Source: Pirellula sp. SH-Sr6A (GTDB lineage: Bacteria > Planctomycetota > Planctomycetia > Pirellulales > Pirellulaceae). From it: a stretch of DNA of 64,000 bases. Numbering within the stretch: position 1 is the first letter of the stretch; every line of letters starts with the position of its first letter. Location of the stretch: assembly GCF_001610875.1 (NCBI RefSeq), contig NZ_CP011272.1, positions 2,895,988-2,959,987 on the forward strand. Direction: 5' to 3'. The position numbers and the translations under genes are program-made. This document shows, piece by piece, positions 1-9,614 of the stretch. The notes beneath the pieces are model-generated. The model was not told the origin of the DNA. It was given only the letters and a program-made list of their open reading frames with translations, and ran no database searches.

Positions 1-450
1 AAACCAGAGAGGGAGCTGATTCTCCTTGATCTTATTCTCTAACTTTGGCCAAAGATCGTTTACCTCCGTATAGAATCCGCTGTGCACTCGACCTACTTCC
101 GACGCGATGGTCCAGGCATTGGCATCAGCGCGGATGTCGTTCCATTGGTTAGGTTCGGTTCCCCTGCACACAATGATGCAATCATGCCGATTGCCCAGCA
201 CGTAGCCTTCTGCGCCATCGTGCTCCACATCATCGCAGCGATCGAACCCTGCGTGGTAGGCGATCTTCGCGACAGCCTCAGGGGATGCGTAGGATAGCCT
301 CGAAAGTTCGGCAAACAACAGCGACTTTTGGATCCATGTCAAATCGGAAATGGGCTTGTCAAGCTTGAGGGTCAAGACCATCTCCGCCGGTGTGCTCGCT
401 TCGGGTTTTCGAGGCTGCATCCGAGACCAACGGAAAGACCGGGCGTTCAT
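1..450 (-). CDS. Lipase class 3-like protein, N-terminal part (cut by window edge)
   Basis: An open frame runs from an ATG at 448-450 to the left edge, giving 150 residues with no stop. Residues 90-99 read HDCIIVCRGTE, which matches the strand and RGT segment of lipase class 3 (fungal-lipase-like alpha/beta hydrolases). HSGFY at 123-127 matches the conserved H-x-G-F/Y segment that follows in this family. The GxSxG nucleophile elbow would lie beyond the edge, so activity cannot be judged. No signal peptide is visible, which suggests a cytoplasmic enzyme. The frame ends 21 bp short of the citrate synthase stop on the same strand, so co-transcription is possible. The family call rests on two short motifs. 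It could be an inactive relative. Confidence 0.75.
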   Translation of the reverse strand, partial: MNARSFRWSRMQPRKPEASTPAEMVLTLKLDKPISDLTWIQKSLLFAELSRLSYASPEAVAKIAYHAGFDRCDDVEHDGAEGYVLGNRHDCIIVCRGTEPNQWNDIRADANAWTIASEVGRVHSGFYTEVNDLWPKLENKIKENQLPLWF

Positions 451-471
451 GGATAGTCCAAGCCTTTCGAC

Positions 472-1785
472 TTAACGATTCTCGATGGGGATGACGTCGC
501 GTTTGGTATAACCGGTGTAGACTTGTCGGGGGCGTCCAATGCGTGTTCCACTGGAGTGATGCATCTCAACCCAGTGGGCTATCCAGCCGGGTAACCGCCC
601 GATGGCGAACAACACAGTGAACATCTGGACAGGGATCCCCATCGCCCGATAGATCACACCCGAGTAGAAGTCGACGTTCGGATAAAGTTTGCGTTCGACA
701 AAATACGGATCCTTCAATGCAACTTCTTCCAGTTCTTGTGCGACTTCGAAGAGTGGATCGTTGAGGTTCAGCTTCTTGAGTAGAACATCGCAAGCAGCCT
801 TGATGATCTTCGCACGTGGGTCGTAGTTCTTGTACACGCGGTGGCCGAAGCCCATCAAACGGAAGTTGCTGGCTTTGTCCTTCGCCATGTCGACATACTT
901 CTTGACGTTGCCGCCATCGTCTGCGATGCGTTTGAGCATGTTCACGCAAGCCTCGTTGGCTCCGCCGTGCAAAGGCCCCCACAACGCACATATCCCCGCA
1001 GAGATTGAGGCAAATAGGTTTGCATTCGATGATCCTACCAAGCGTACGGTCGATGTGCTGCAATTTTGTTCGTGGTCGGCGTGGACAATAAACAAAAGAT
1101 TCAAAGCGCGAACAAAATCCGGGTCCGGTTGGTACTTCTCACTCGGCAACGCAAACATCATGCTGAGAAAGTTCTCGCAATAATCCAGACTGTTGTCGGG
1201 ATAAATGAATGGCTGACCGAACGACTTCTTGTAACTGTATGCCGCAATCGTGGGCAACTTGGCAATCAAACGATGGATCGAAACTTCGACTTGCTCGGGA
1301 TCGTGCGGATCGAGCGAGTCCTGATAAAACGTGGACAGGGCACCAACAACGCTGGAAAGAATCGCCATGGGGTGCGCGTCGCGAGGAAAACCGTTGTAAA
1401 ACGATCGCATATCCTCGTGAAGCATCGTGTGCTTTTCGATGGAATCGGCAAACTGCTCGAGCTGCTCACGCGTTGGAAGTTCCCCATAAATGAGCAAGTA
1501 GCTGGTCTCGAGAAAACTACAATGCTCAGCCAGTTGTTCGATCGGATAGCCGCGGTGCCGCAAAACGCCCGTTTCCCCATCCAGAAAGGTTATCGCACTC
1601 GCCGCCGAACCCGTGTTCGCATACCCTTCGTCGATCGTGATATGGCCGGTTTCCTTCAAGAGCTTCGAAATGTCGATCGCTCGATCGTTCTCCGTCCCCA
1701 CCAATACGGGCATCTCCAGTTCCTTGTCACCAACGATGAGGCGAGCTTTGGAACTATCAATTTTCGGTCCGGTGGTTGCGCTCAT
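472..1785 (-). CDS. gltA: Citrate synthase
   Basis: Condenses acetyl-CoA with oxaloacetate to citrate, the entry step of the TCA cycle, in the cytoplasm. The 437-residue product has the usual length of the hexameric type II bacterial enzyme. Active-site signatures are present: HADHEQN at 235-241, GPLHGGANE with His273, MGFGHRVYKNYDPR with His315, and NVDFYSG with Asp372. The frame can be opened 13 codons further upstream only with a TTG. The ATG at 1785 has a GGAGAG ribosome binding site (1790-1795) four bases upstream, so I chose it. About 115 bp separate it from the rsgA stop, so it may have its own promoter. Confidence 0.97.
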   Translation of the reverse strand: MSATTGPKIDSSKARLIVGDKELEMPVLVGTENDRAIDISKLLKETGHITIDEGYANTGSAASAITFLDGETGVLRHRGYPIEQLAEHCSFLETSYLLIYGELPTREQLEQFADSIEKHTMLHEDMRSFYNGFPRDAHPMAILSSVVGALSTFYQDSLDPHDPEQVEVSIHRLIAKLPTIAAYSYKKSFGQPFIYPDNSLDYCENFLSMMFALPSEKYQPDPDFVRALNLLFIVHADHEQNCSTSTVRLVGSSNANLFASISAGICALWGPLHGGANEACVNMLKRIADDGGNVKKYVDMAKDKASNFRLMGFGHRVYKNYDPRAKIIKAACDVLLKKLNLNDPLFEVAQELEEVALKDPYFVERKLYPNVDFYSGVIYRAMGIPVQMFTVLFAIGRLPGWIAHWVEMHHSSGTRIGRPRQVYTGYTKRDVIPIENR

Positions 1786-1900
1786 TGAACTCTCCGCTGT
1801 CCATGTGGCTCGGACAGCTTCCAAAAGGGGTGGGGTAAATCAGTGGTGAAGTTTAGCCGGAAGGCTAGCTGCCGACAATTACTAGCCAGGCATTTGACTG

Positions 1901-3064
1901 CTATTCCAAACCGTCCAACTCGTCTCGATCACCTTCATAAGGCGAATCGATAATCTGACAATAACTGTCGTAGCGTCTCGCATCGAGCCTGCCATCCGCT
2001 ACGGCATCTTTCACGGCGCAACCATTTTCGTGGATATGGCTGCAATCGGGGTAACGACATTTCGACGCAAAGGGGCGTATGTCGCGAAAGAGCCCCGTTA
2101 ACTCGCTCGCAACAATGTCCCAAAGTTGAAACTGACGGACCCCCGGAGTATCGATGAGTGACCCGCCATAGGAAAGCGGAAAGACCTCCGCGGTGGTGGT
2201 GGTGTGTTTTCCTTTTTCATTCTCTTGACTGACCGCTTGTACGCGTTGTTTCAGTCCGGGTTCGATCGCGTTGAGGATAGAGGATTTCCCGACGCCGCTC
2301 TGCCCGACTACGACGCTGCACCGGTCCTTGGTAATCGTTCGCAGGGCACTGATTCCCCAACCCTTCGCTGCACTGAGCAGAGCGATTTGATAGCCCATTT
2401 GCGCATAGCATCCGATCAAGGGCTGAAGCTTGGAAACGTCGATCAAATCGCATTTATTGATACAGATGCAGGCTTCGAGATGGTTCTGCTCTGCGGTCGC
2501 GAGAAGCCGATCGATAAGATTGGGCTTGATGGCTGGTTGCGACGCGCTGGTGACAATGAGCAGTTGATCGACATTGGAAGCGATGATGTGCCTTCGCTGC
2601 TTGCTCGTTCTACTCAATGTGCTTCGACGGGGTTCAATACGAACGATCCAGGCTTGCTCGCCCCCCTCTCGCTGAATTCGAACTTGATCGCCAGCAACCA
2701 GGACATGTCGTTGGTCCGTCGCCAAGTTCTTCAACACTCGGCGAAGCGAGCATCGGTAAATCTTGCCATCCCCACCTTTCACGATCGATTCCAAGCCGTG
2801 GACTCGCAGCACAAGCCCTGAGATGGTTCCTCGATCTACCTCTAACTCCACATTGCCGAGCGTCTCACGCGATGTGTCTTCTATGCTTCCTTTCACCGTG
2901 CGGTGGCGCGTCAGCTCTCCTTTTCCGCTTACGCGCTCGGACGAAATGGTATCGATCTCGTCCAGATTTGCTTCGTATTGGCTCGTAAGATCGGCGTCGC
3001 GCACCTGAGATTGGTGCTTCTTGCGAAACTCGATTCGTATCTTATTGCTTTTCTTGCGAGCCAT
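1901..3064 (-). CDS. rsgA: Ribosome small subunit-dependent GTPase A
   Basis: Checkpoint GTPase that binds the maturing 30S subunit and couples GTP hydrolysis to release of assembly factors. The protein (387 residues) shows the circularly permuted G-motif order of the YjeQ/RsgA family: G4 NKCD at 203-206, then G1 GQSGVGKSS at 254-262, then G3 DTPG at 305-308. A C-terminal zinc site follows the pattern C-x4-C-x-H-x5-C (C336, C341, H343, C349). An OB-fold region precedes the GTPase. The first 75 residues or so are a basic and polar extension, longer than in E. coli RsgA. The frame could start with a TTG at 3079 that overlaps the ftsH stop. The ATG at 3064 is 11 bp after that stop and is preceded by GGGAG, although the spacing is short. 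Confidence 0.95.
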   Translation of the reverse strand: MARKKSNKIRIEFRKKHQSQVRDADLTSQYEANLDEIDTISSERVSGKGELTRHRTVKGSIEDTSRETLGNVELEVDRGTISGLVLRVHGLESIVKGGDGKIYRCSLRRVLKNLATDQRHVLVAGDQVRIQREGGEQAWIVRIEPRRSTLSRTSKQRRHIIASNVDQLLIVTSASQPAIKPNLIDRLLATAEQNHLEACICINKCDLIDVSKLQPLIGCYAQMGYQIALLSAAKGWGISALRTITKDRCSVVVGQSGVGKSSILNAIEPGLKQRVQAVSQENEKGKHTTTTAEVFPLSYGGSLIDTPGVRQFQLWDIVASELTGLFRDIRPFASKCRYPDCSHIHENGCAVKDAVADGRLDARRYDSYCQIIDSPYEGDRDELDGLE

Positions 3065-3075
3065 ATTCTCCCGAA

Positions 3076-5124
3076 TCAAACGCTTATCGCGTCTACCGCA
3101 GGAGTTTCTTTCGAATGGATGCTCGGTCCGATGAGCTCCGTGAGCTCTTTCTCATCGAGCTCCTCTCTCTCGATCAAGGCATCTTTCAAACGCTCGAGCT
3201 CTTCGCGTCGTTGATGCAGAATGTCCGTAGCTCGTCGATCCGCAGCGCGCAACGTGTCTCCGATCTCGGAATCAATTGTCTCCTGTGTTCGCTCGCTGAA
3301 CTGCCTCTGCTGATGGATTTCTCGCCCCAAGAATGGATCACTATCCGAAAGCTTGTAAGACACCGGGCCGAGTTTATGACTCATTCCCCAATGGGATATC
3401 ATGCGACGGGCAAGCGACGTGGCTCGTTCCAAGTCGTTTTCGGCACCGACCGATGTCTCGTCGTAAATGATCTTTTCTGCAGCACGTCCGGCCAACAGGA
3501 CGACGAGCTGATCACGGATTTCACTCTCGGACATGTTCATCCGGTCTTCCGATGGCAAGATCTGCGTGCTCCCGAGCGACATCCCACGCGGGATCACCGT
3601 CACTTTGTGAACTCGCTGTGCACCCGGCAGAAACCATGCCGCCAACGTATGACCGGCCTCGTGATATGCGGTCTTTTCCTTCTCACTCGGGAGCATCACT
3701 TCCTCCCGTTTGGCCCCCATAAGCACCTTGTCTCGCGCGTAGTCAAAATCGGCCATGCTTACCCGCGCTTTGTCCTGCCTCGCTGCCCACAGCGCTGCTT
3801 CGTTCACGACGTTGCGAATATCAGCACCCGTCAATCCAACGGTCGCTTCTGCCAAGCGATGTAGATCGACGTCTTTGTCCAACGGCACGTCGCGAACGTG
3901 GACCTTGAAAATCTCTTCTCGCCCCTTCAACGTCGGTCTTCCTACGGTGATGTGACGATCGAAACGCCCGGGTCTCAGCAAGGCCGGATCGAGAACATCC
4001 GGGCGATTGGTCGCAGCCATGATGATCACCGAATCATTGGGCGAGAAACCGTCCATTTCGCCAAGGATCTGGTTTAGTGTCTGCTCGCGCTCGTCATGAC
4101 CACCTCCCAAACCTGCTCCGCGCTGACGCCCGACCGCATCGATTTCGTCGATGAAAACGATCGCCGGAGAATGTTCCTTAGCGGTCGCAAACAAATCACG
4201 TACTCGGGACGCGCCTACGCCGACGAACATTTGGATGAATTCACTACCGTTCACCGAAAAGAATGACACGCCTGCTTCGCCGGCGACAGCCCGTGCGAGA
4301 AGTGTCTTTCCGGTCCCTGGGGGGCCATTCAGGAGCACACCTTTCGGGACTCGCCCCCCCAACTTCTGAAACTTCTCGGGCGCTTTGAGAAACTCGACAA
4401 TCTCCTGCAAGTCCGCTTTGACTCCTTCCAACCCGGCAACATCGTCAAAGGTGATATGCTGATCGGAGGGTTCATATCGCTTCGCGGTGGATCTCGTAAA
4501 ACTGGACAAGAACCCGCCTCCCATCATGCCTCCTTCGCGACTGCGTCGAAAGAACAGGACGATGACGATAATGGTCGCGATCAATACGCCGAACGAGATA
4601 AGGGTCAGCAGCGAATTGAGAGCATTGCCAGGAATGACTTGGATCTCCAGGGGTATCACATCCTGGCTAGCTACCGTATTGGGATCGTTGACGTCCGGGG
4701 TTTCGGTCTGTTTGCGAGATTTGGCCTGCAACGCGTAAAGCTTCTCGAACAATTGAGCGCGGGTGTTGGTATCTCCAGGGATAAACACCTCGAAGTCTTT
4801 GTTGTATCGCTCTGCATCCCCGTTGGCCGTGACGGGGCGTTTGATCTTCCCCTGGCTGTCCATCGTGACCGGCTTTTCCGGCGGCGTCTTGAACGTTCCT
4901 TGGACGTAGGAATCGTAGACGGTTACCTTTTGCAGATTCTCGGCATCGATTTGCTCCAAGAAAAAGCCGTAATCGATTCGGGAGGTTGCCAACCCGTTGA
5001 AAAAAAACATCAATCCCAACGTCGCCACCAACACCAAACCGATCAGCCAAGCACCTTGGCCGCGCCGTGGCTGGGCTGGCGAAGGGGATGGAGTAGGGCG
5101 TTCCTCGGAAGGTTTATTCGTCAT
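3076..5124 (-). CDS. ftsH: ATP-dependent zinc metalloprotease FtsH
   Basis: Membrane-anchored hexameric AAA+ protease that degrades damaged membrane proteins and short-lived regulators. In the 682-residue product I see transmembrane helices at about 25-43 and 172-192 flanking a periplasmic domain. These are followed by Walker A GPPGTGKT (267-274), Walker B IVFIDEID (322-329), the second region of homology around RPGRFDR (384-390), and the zinc-binding HEAGH (488-492). The proline- and serine-rich first 20 residues are cytoplasmic. An in-frame extension of 47 codons exists upstream but runs towards the mch stop and adds no domain, so I start at the ATG at 5124, although no strong ribosome binding site precedes it. 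RsgA follows 11 bp downstream and is probably co-transcribed. Confidence 0.96.
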   Translation of the reverse strand: MTNKPSEERPTPSPSPAQPRRGQGAWLIGLVLVATLGLMFFFNGLATSRIDYGFFLEQIDAENLQKVTVYDSYVQGTFKTPPEKPVTMDSQGKIKRPVTANGDAERYNKDFEVFIPGDTNTRAQLFEKLYALQAKSRKQTETPDVNDPNTVASQDVIPLEIQVIPGNALNSLLTLISFGVLIATIIVIVLFFRRSREGGMMGGGFLSSFTRSTAKRYEPSDQHITFDDVAGLEGVKADLQEIVEFLKAPEKFQKLGGRVPKGVLLNGPPGTGKTLLARAVAGEAGVSFFSVNGSEFIQMFVGVGASRVRDLFATAKEHSPAIVFIDEIDAVGRQRGAGLGGGHDEREQTLNQILGEMDGFSPNDSVIIMAATNRPDVLDPALLRPGRFDRHITVGRPTLKGREEIFKVHVRDVPLDKDVDLHRLAEATVGLTGADIRNVVNEAALWAARQDKARVSMADFDYARDKVLMGAKREEVMLPSEKEKTAYHEAGHTLAAWFLPGAQRVHKVTVIPRGMSLGSTQILPSEDRMNMSESEIRDQLVVLLAGRAAEKIIYDETSVGAENDLERATSLARRMISHWGMSHKLGPVSYKLSDSDPFLGREIHQQRQFSERTQETIDSEIGDTLRAADRRATDILHQRREELERLKDALIEREELDEKELTELIGPSIHSKETPAVDAISV

Positions 5125-5201
5125 GAGATTCGTTGAATGGAGGGCTGGTGAAAGCTCCGATTGTAGCGATGCAAAGCCAATTGAGACAGCGTGACCAAGG
5201 C

Positions 5202-6173
5202 CTAACCAAGCGATTCGCCGAACGACGAGGCAAGAATGTCGGGCCGAAGTTTGCCCCATCGCCACGACCGCCCCGTTTTCAGGTTGACGAGCGTGATCAT
5301 CGCAGGGCTAAACAGCCCCGGATCCACCTTGTAAAAATCGAACTCGTAGGCTTGGAAGGTCTCTGCAAAGGGCTTTCCGAAGTCCTTGGAATGACAGCTT
5401 GGGATCTTCGGCCCCAATTCGCAGAGCTGTTGGTCCTCCGCGTGAACCCACAACGTCACATGCCCACCGTAGAGGATGGCGTCGTTCGTCCGACCGATTC
5501 CACCGACGAAGTCGACGGCTGGGGGAGGAAGGGGTGCGGCCCCATGCCCTCCTACGACTTGATCCAGTGGGAAACCGAGCTCGAAAAGTTTGTGCATGCA
5601 CGTCTCGACCGACCTCGCAACCACTTGGAGTGTCCCTGCGAGGGATCGAGTTGGCGCAACGCAAAGCATAAGTTTGTCGGCCGCGACTTTGCACTCCGTC
5701 GCGATCGAAACGGCGATATCGTCCGATGGAATAGTATCGCACTCCAACACTCCAACAGCCCATTCCGATTCATCGGAAACGCCTAGCGATTTGAGGACAG
5801 GTTCTTGCCCCCGCTTCACGCGCATCGGGCCCGATCCCATCGCGAAAAACCCATCCCCCTTCACGGGCCAACCTGCATACTGCGAGGCCATGCACGCGTG
5901 CACAGGATCCTCGGTGTAAACTTGGATTTGCGGCCAAGGCCCGATGGAGCTTTCGGCAGGATGCACCGTGACCTTGCAACGATCCGACATGCAAATCCGC
6001 GCCAAGTTCTGACCTGCAAGAATCCCACCTGTGACTTGTATGCCGAAATCCAACACAGTCGTGCCGCTAGCCAGCGCGTGCGACGCAATCCTCCAACTCT
6101 GCGTATGCCCCAAAGCAGAGCGGCATATCCCAAGGGCTTGTTCGTTCAGACTGCTGGAATTGAACTGCGGCAT
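5202..6173 (-). CDS. mch: Methenyltetrahydromethanopterin cyclohydrolase
   Basis: Hydrolyses 5,10-methenyl-H4MPT to 5-formyl-H4MPT in the archaeal-type C1 pathway. In methylotrophic bacteria and planctomycetes this pathway oxidises formaldehyde. The 323-residue length matches the family. The best signature is the segment at 209-232, which contains GHGAAPLPPPAVDF followed by GGIGRTNDA. This is the family hallmark and contributes to the active-site cleft. No signal peptide is seen, so it should be cytoplasmic. It lies 77 bp upstream of ftsH on the same strand. No other H4MPT gene adjoins it, but mfnB of the same pathway is at 52559-53371. No clear ribosome binding site precedes the ATG. Confidence 0.94.
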   Translation of the reverse strand: MPQFNSSSLNEQALGICRSALGHTQSWRIASHALASGTTVLDFGIQVTGGILAGQNLARICMSDRCKVTVHPAESSIGPWPQIQVYTEDPVHACMASQYAGWPVKGDGFFAMGSGPMRVKRGQEPVLKSLGVSDESEWAVGVLECDTIPSDDIAVSIATECKVAADKLMLCVAPTRSLAGTLQVVARSVETCMHKLFELGFPLDQVVGGHGAAPLPPPAVDFVGGIGRTNDAILYGGHVTLWVHAEDQQLCELGPKIPSCHSKDFGKPFAETFQAYEFDFYKVDPGLFSPAMITLVNLKTGRSWRWGKLRPDILASSFGESLG

Positions 6174-6285
6174 AAGCGAATTACGACAGGAAATGTTGAG
6201 TAAATTTTTTCACCTTCGACTGATCAGGCACCGAAGGGACTGGATTGTATCGACGGGGCAACGGTCTGGAGGAAACGCAAATCAT

Positions 6286-7881
6286 TCATTCCGGCACAAG
6301 AACCGCCAGATCTTTTCCTTTTTCGTCGGTCGGAAAAAGTGCATGATGACGCGCCAGCTCTTCTGCCAGCTTCGCAGTCAACCGCTTCAACTCCTCCGGT
6401 TGGGATCGCGATAAATCCTTCTGCTCATAGGGGTCGTTATCCAAGTGAAAAAGTTGGTAATGGGACCCACCTGACACTTCGGTAGGGAAGTAATGGTACA
6501 CGACCTTCCAAGGACCTTCTCGCAAGCTGGACCAATAGTCGCTGCGATGCGGTGCGTGCGGATAGTGCATCAAGAAGGACTCGCGCCGATTCGTATCCCG
6601 CTTCCCTGAGAAGAGCACAGAGAGGGATTGCCCGTCCACGACATGTTCCTCGGGAATACGGGCGCCGACCAACTCAAGGATCGTGGGGAAGAGATCGGCC
6701 ACCGATGCAATCTGCGATTGAATCACCCCAGCTCGGATCGGGAGCTTTTTCTGGGCAGGTTCGTTAGCGTTCGGTCTGCCCCACGATGCAATAAATGGCA
6801 CTCGCATCCCCCCTTCGTAATGCGACCCTTTCTTTCCTCGCAAAGGAGCCGCACAGGCTACTTCATGGGGTCCGCCCAACGGTGCGTCGGTCCCATTGTC
6901 ACCGAGGAAAATAACCAGCGTGTTCTCCGCCACGCCCAGCGACTCGAGTTTCTGCATCACCATTCCTAACGAGCGATCGACTCCCTCGACAAGCGTTGCA
7001 AAGGCTTGCGCCGGAGCTGGTTGACCACTTTCGCGGTAATGTTCGGCGAATCGGGCATCGGACTGAAATGGAGCGTGGACAGCGTAGTGTGCAAAATAAA
7101 GAAAGAATGGTTTGCTCGCAGCAACGGATTCCGCAACATGGCGATTGGCCTCCAGCGTCAAGGCTTCCGTCAAGAAAATGTCTTGGCCGTGATAAGCCTC
7201 CAATCCTGGGACGGACGTATCCGCTCGATTCCCTTCTCCCGAGAAGTCCTTTGCACCGTAGTAGCTAGCGGGCTGACCGATCGATTCTCCACCGACGTTG
7301 ATATCGAATCCCAATTGAAGAGGATTCGAACCGGACCCACTTCGAGGTGCCAAGTGCCCTTTGCCAACATGGATCGTGCGATAACCATGGCTTTGCAAGA
7401 TGCGTGGCAGAGAAATATCGGTCGCTCCTAGTCCAAGCCAGTTCCAATCCTTGGGAGCTCGAGGCCCTCCATTGTTGTTCTTCCACTGGATCCAATTCGT
7501 GGTGCGATGTCTCGCTGCGTTCTGCCCCGTTAGGATGGATACCCGGGTCGGAGAGCAAACGCTCATTGCACAAAATTGATTGAATCGGATTCCCTGCTCA
7601 GCCATTCGCTCCATGCATGGAGTCCGGTAATACCTATTGAGCGGATGTTTGACCGGTCGACCTTCCCGATCGGTCAAGAACGGAACGGACGTATCCATGA
7701 CTCCCATATCATCGATCAGCATGAAAACGATATTCGGGCGCATCTTGCCATCGGATGCGTCCTGCGCCTGGGCTTGCGTGATTGGCCCTGTCGACGTCGC
7801 GGCCATCCAGCAAAAGAGTACCGAGCTTCTTATCAGACCAACGGTCCAAATCGTGTGGGCGAACATTATGCGATCGAACAT
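6286..7881 (-). CDS. Exported sulfatase (formylglycine type)
   Basis: Predicted to hydrolyse sulfate esters, probably on sulfated polysaccharides. The 531-residue protein has a hydrophobic N-terminus ending near the AQAQ at 37-40, consistent with export. The metal-binding start of the alkaline phosphatase fold is NIVFMLIDDMG (50-60). The C-x-P-x-R formylglycine signature is CSPTR with Cys109, followed by VSILTGQ. Cys109 must be oxidised by a sulfatase-maturing enzyme that is not in this window. GKGHL and LGDNGTD match later metal- and sulfate-binding segments. A long insertion before the active-site cysteine (about 65-90) separates it from the three sulfatases near 25 kb. The substrate cannot be told from sequence alone. 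The gene stands alone, 112 bp upstream of mch. Confidence 0.93.
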   Translation of the reverse strand: MFDRIMFAHTIWTVGLIRSSVLFCWMAATSTGPITQAQAQDASDGKMRPNIVFMLIDDMGVMDTSVPFLTDREGRPVKHPLNRYYRTPCMERMAEQGIRFNQFCAMSVCSPTRVSILTGQNAARHRTTNWIQWKNNNGGPRAPKDWNWLGLGATDISLPRILQSHGYRTIHVGKGHLAPRSGSGSNPLQLGFDINVGGESIGQPASYYGAKDFSGEGNRADTSVPGLEAYHGQDIFLTEALTLEANRHVAESVAASKPFFLYFAHYAVHAPFQSDARFAEHYRESGQPAPAQAFATLVEGVDRSLGMVMQKLESLGVAENTLVIFLGDNGTDAPLGGPHEVACAAPLRGKKGSHYEGGMRVPFIASWGRPNANEPAQKKLPIRAGVIQSQIASVADLFPTILELVGARIPEEHVVDGQSLSVLFSGKRDTNRRESFLMHYPHAPHRSDYWSSLREGPWKVVYHYFPTEVSGGSHYQLFHLDNDPYEQKDLSRSQPEELKRLTAKLAEELARHHALFPTDEKGKDLAVLVPE

Positions 7882-7997
7882 CGTGGAGTCCGTCGTGCGA
7901 GGAAGGAATCGAGTTCAGGAGGGATGGCGATGGGAAACGGATCGCACATGAGTCTAGCAGCCCAGGAATAGGATCGCGAGTTCGCTAGGAAATCGTT

Positions 7998-8028
7998 TTG
8001 CGTTTCGAAGGTCGATCGATGCTATAAT
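7998..8028 (+). promoter_or_regulatory. Candidate sigma-70-like promoter of the aldehyde dehydrogenase gene
   Basis: A perfect TATAAT lies at 8023-8028, 42 bp before the aldehyde dehydrogenase ATG. A weak -35 match, TTGCGT, lies at 7998-8003, with a 19-bp spacer that is longer than ideal. The GGAG at 8061-8064 gives a well-placed ribosome binding site. The divergent sulfatase gene starts at 7881, so the 189-bp gap must hold control for both genes. Confidence 0.45.
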
Positions 8029-8070
8029 CGAGGTACTGACCTTCACCTCTCACTCTCTCCGGAGAATGCC

Positions 8071-9546
8071 ATGGCCACCATGACGGAATCGATTCGCCAT
8101 CCCAAAGTCCAGCACAGTGAATGTTTCATCGACGGGAAATGGCGACCCGCGATTTCCGGCAAAACCTTCACCACGTTGAATCCTGCAACGGAGGAAGTGA
8201 TTTGCGAGGTAGCAGAGGGGGATTGGGCCGACGTCGATGCGGCTGTAAAGGCTGCCCGTCACGCGCTGGAAAGCGGGCCTTGGAGCCGCATGGATGCCCG
8301 CGATCGCGGGCGATGTCTTTACCGGCTCGCGGACTTGATCGAAAGCCAGATCGACGAGCTTGCTGCATTGGAAACGCTCGACAATGGCAAACCGATTCGC
8401 GAATCGCGCAATGCGGACTTGCCCCTCGTCATCGATTGCTTGCGATATTACGCGGGCTACGCAGACAAGATACATGGCTCGACGATACCGGTCCGCGGGA
8501 ACTACTTCACCTACACCCGTCGCGAACCGGTTGGGGTAGCCGGACAGATCATTCCATGGAATTTCCCCATGCTCATGGTCGCTTGGAAGTGGGGGCCTGC
8601 TCTCGCCGCTGGCTGCACGATCGTGATGAAGCCCGCTGAGCAAACACCCTTAAGCTGTTTGCGAATGGCTCAGCTCGCTAAGGAAGCGGGAATCCCCGAT
8701 GGGGTCATCAATGTCGTTCCTGGGTTTGGACCTACGGCGGGAGCGTCGGTTGTTCGTCACCCCGGCGTCGACAAAATCGCCTTCACTGGCGAACACCGCA
8801 CGGCTCAGATCATCATGCGAGACGCTGCCGAAACACTGAAGCGGCTGACGTTCGAATTGGGAGGAAAGAGTCCCAACGTGGTCCTTCCCGATGCCGATCT
8901 CGATCGCGCTGCCCGAGGGGCCTATATCGGGTTGTTTCTCAATCAAGGCCAGTGTTGCTGCGCGGGTTCTCGCGTCTTCGTCCACAAAGACGTTCACACT
9001 GAATTTGTCGGCCGCGTCCAAGAGCTTGCCAAAAATCGCCGTGTTGGTGATCCTTTTGCGCCCGAGACCGAGCAGGGACCTCAGATCGATCAGGCTCAGT
9101 TCGACAAGATCATGAGCTACATCGAGAAGGGAACCCAAGAAGGAGCGGAATGTATCGCCGGGGGCGCTCGAGCGCATGATCGAGGATACTTTGTGCAACC
9201 CACCGTCTTTGATCGCGTGACCGACGACATGGCTATTGCGAAGGAAGAGATCTTCGGACCGGTAATGTCCGTGCTGACGTTCGACGATTGGGACGACTTG
9301 ATTCGTCGCGCGAACCAAACTTTCTATGGACTAGCAGCGGCAGTGTGGACCCGGGATATCGCGAAGGCTCATGACTTTGCGCGAAAAGTACGGGCAGGTA
9401 CTGTGTGGGTGAATTGCTACGACGTCTTCGACGCAGCCGCGCCCTTCGGTGGCTTCAAGATGAGCGGACAAGGTCGCGAACTAGGCGAAGAAGGCTTGAA
9501 GGCCTACACCGAATCCAAGACCGTCACCGTTAGCCTCGATAGCTAG
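8071..9546 (+). CDS. Aldehyde dehydrogenase with altered cofactor loop
   Basis: NAD(P)-dependent oxidation of an aldehyde to its acid. The 491-residue product has normal length for the ALDH superfamily and lacks a signal peptide. Landmarks are PWNFPMLM (162-169), KPAEQTP (187-193), the general base Glu262 in FELGGKSP, and the catalytic cysteine (Cys296) in [18 protein letters not shown] and PFGGFKMSG follow near the C-terminus. Oddly, the usual FTGSTEVG loop that holds the cofactor pyrophosphate reads FTGEHRTA (238-245), so its serine and second glycine are missing. The catalytic residues are intact, so the enzyme is probably active but may bind its cofactor differently. The substrate is unknown. 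A GGAG six bases upstream supports the start. Confidence 0.95.
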   Translation: MATMTESIRHPKVQHSECFIDGKWRPAISGKTFTTLNPATEEVICEVAEGDWADVDAAVKAARHALESGPWSRMDARDRGRCLYRLADLIESQIDELAALETLDNGKPIRESRNADLPLVIDCLRYYAGYADKIHGSTIPVRGNYFTYTRREPVGVAGQIIPWNFPMLMVAWKWGPALAAGCTIVMKPAEQTPLSCLRMAQLAKEAGIPDGVINVVPGFGPTAGASVVRHPGVDKIAFTGEHRTAQIIMRDAAETLKRLTFELGGKSPNVVLPDADLDRAARGAYIGLFLNQGQCCCAGSRVFVHKDVHTEFVGRVQELAKNRRVGDPFAPETEQGPQIDQAQFDKIMSYIEKGTQEGAECIAGGARAHDRGYFVQPTVFDRVTDDMAIAKEEIFGPVMSVLTFDDWDDLIRRANQTFYGLAAAVWTRDIAKAHDFARKVRAGTVWVNCYDVFDAAAPFGGFKMSGQGRELGEEGLKAYTESKTVTVSLDS

Positions 9547-9600
9547 CCCCCTCCTTTTCTCCCCCACGCCCTCCCTTTCCCCCCGCCACCTCCCACCCAG
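9547..9600 (+). other. Pyrimidine-rich intergenic tract
   Basis: The bases between the aldehyde dehydrogenase stop and the PSCyt1 gene are almost all C and T, with runs of four to six C. No hairpin with a T-run is visible, so it is not a classical terminator. C-rich, G-poor RNA of this kind can be a Rho loading region. That role is an inference. Confidence 0.4.
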
Positions 9601-9614
9601 GCATTTCCAGTTCG

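Noticed and set aside
82-314. Short frames on both strands near the left edge
   Set aside because: They overlap the lipase-like frame, which has family motifs and runs to the edge.
3065-3079. TTG start for rsgA overlapping the ftsH stop
   Set aside because: No good ribosome binding site. The ATG at 3064 has GGGAG upstream and gives a normal start.
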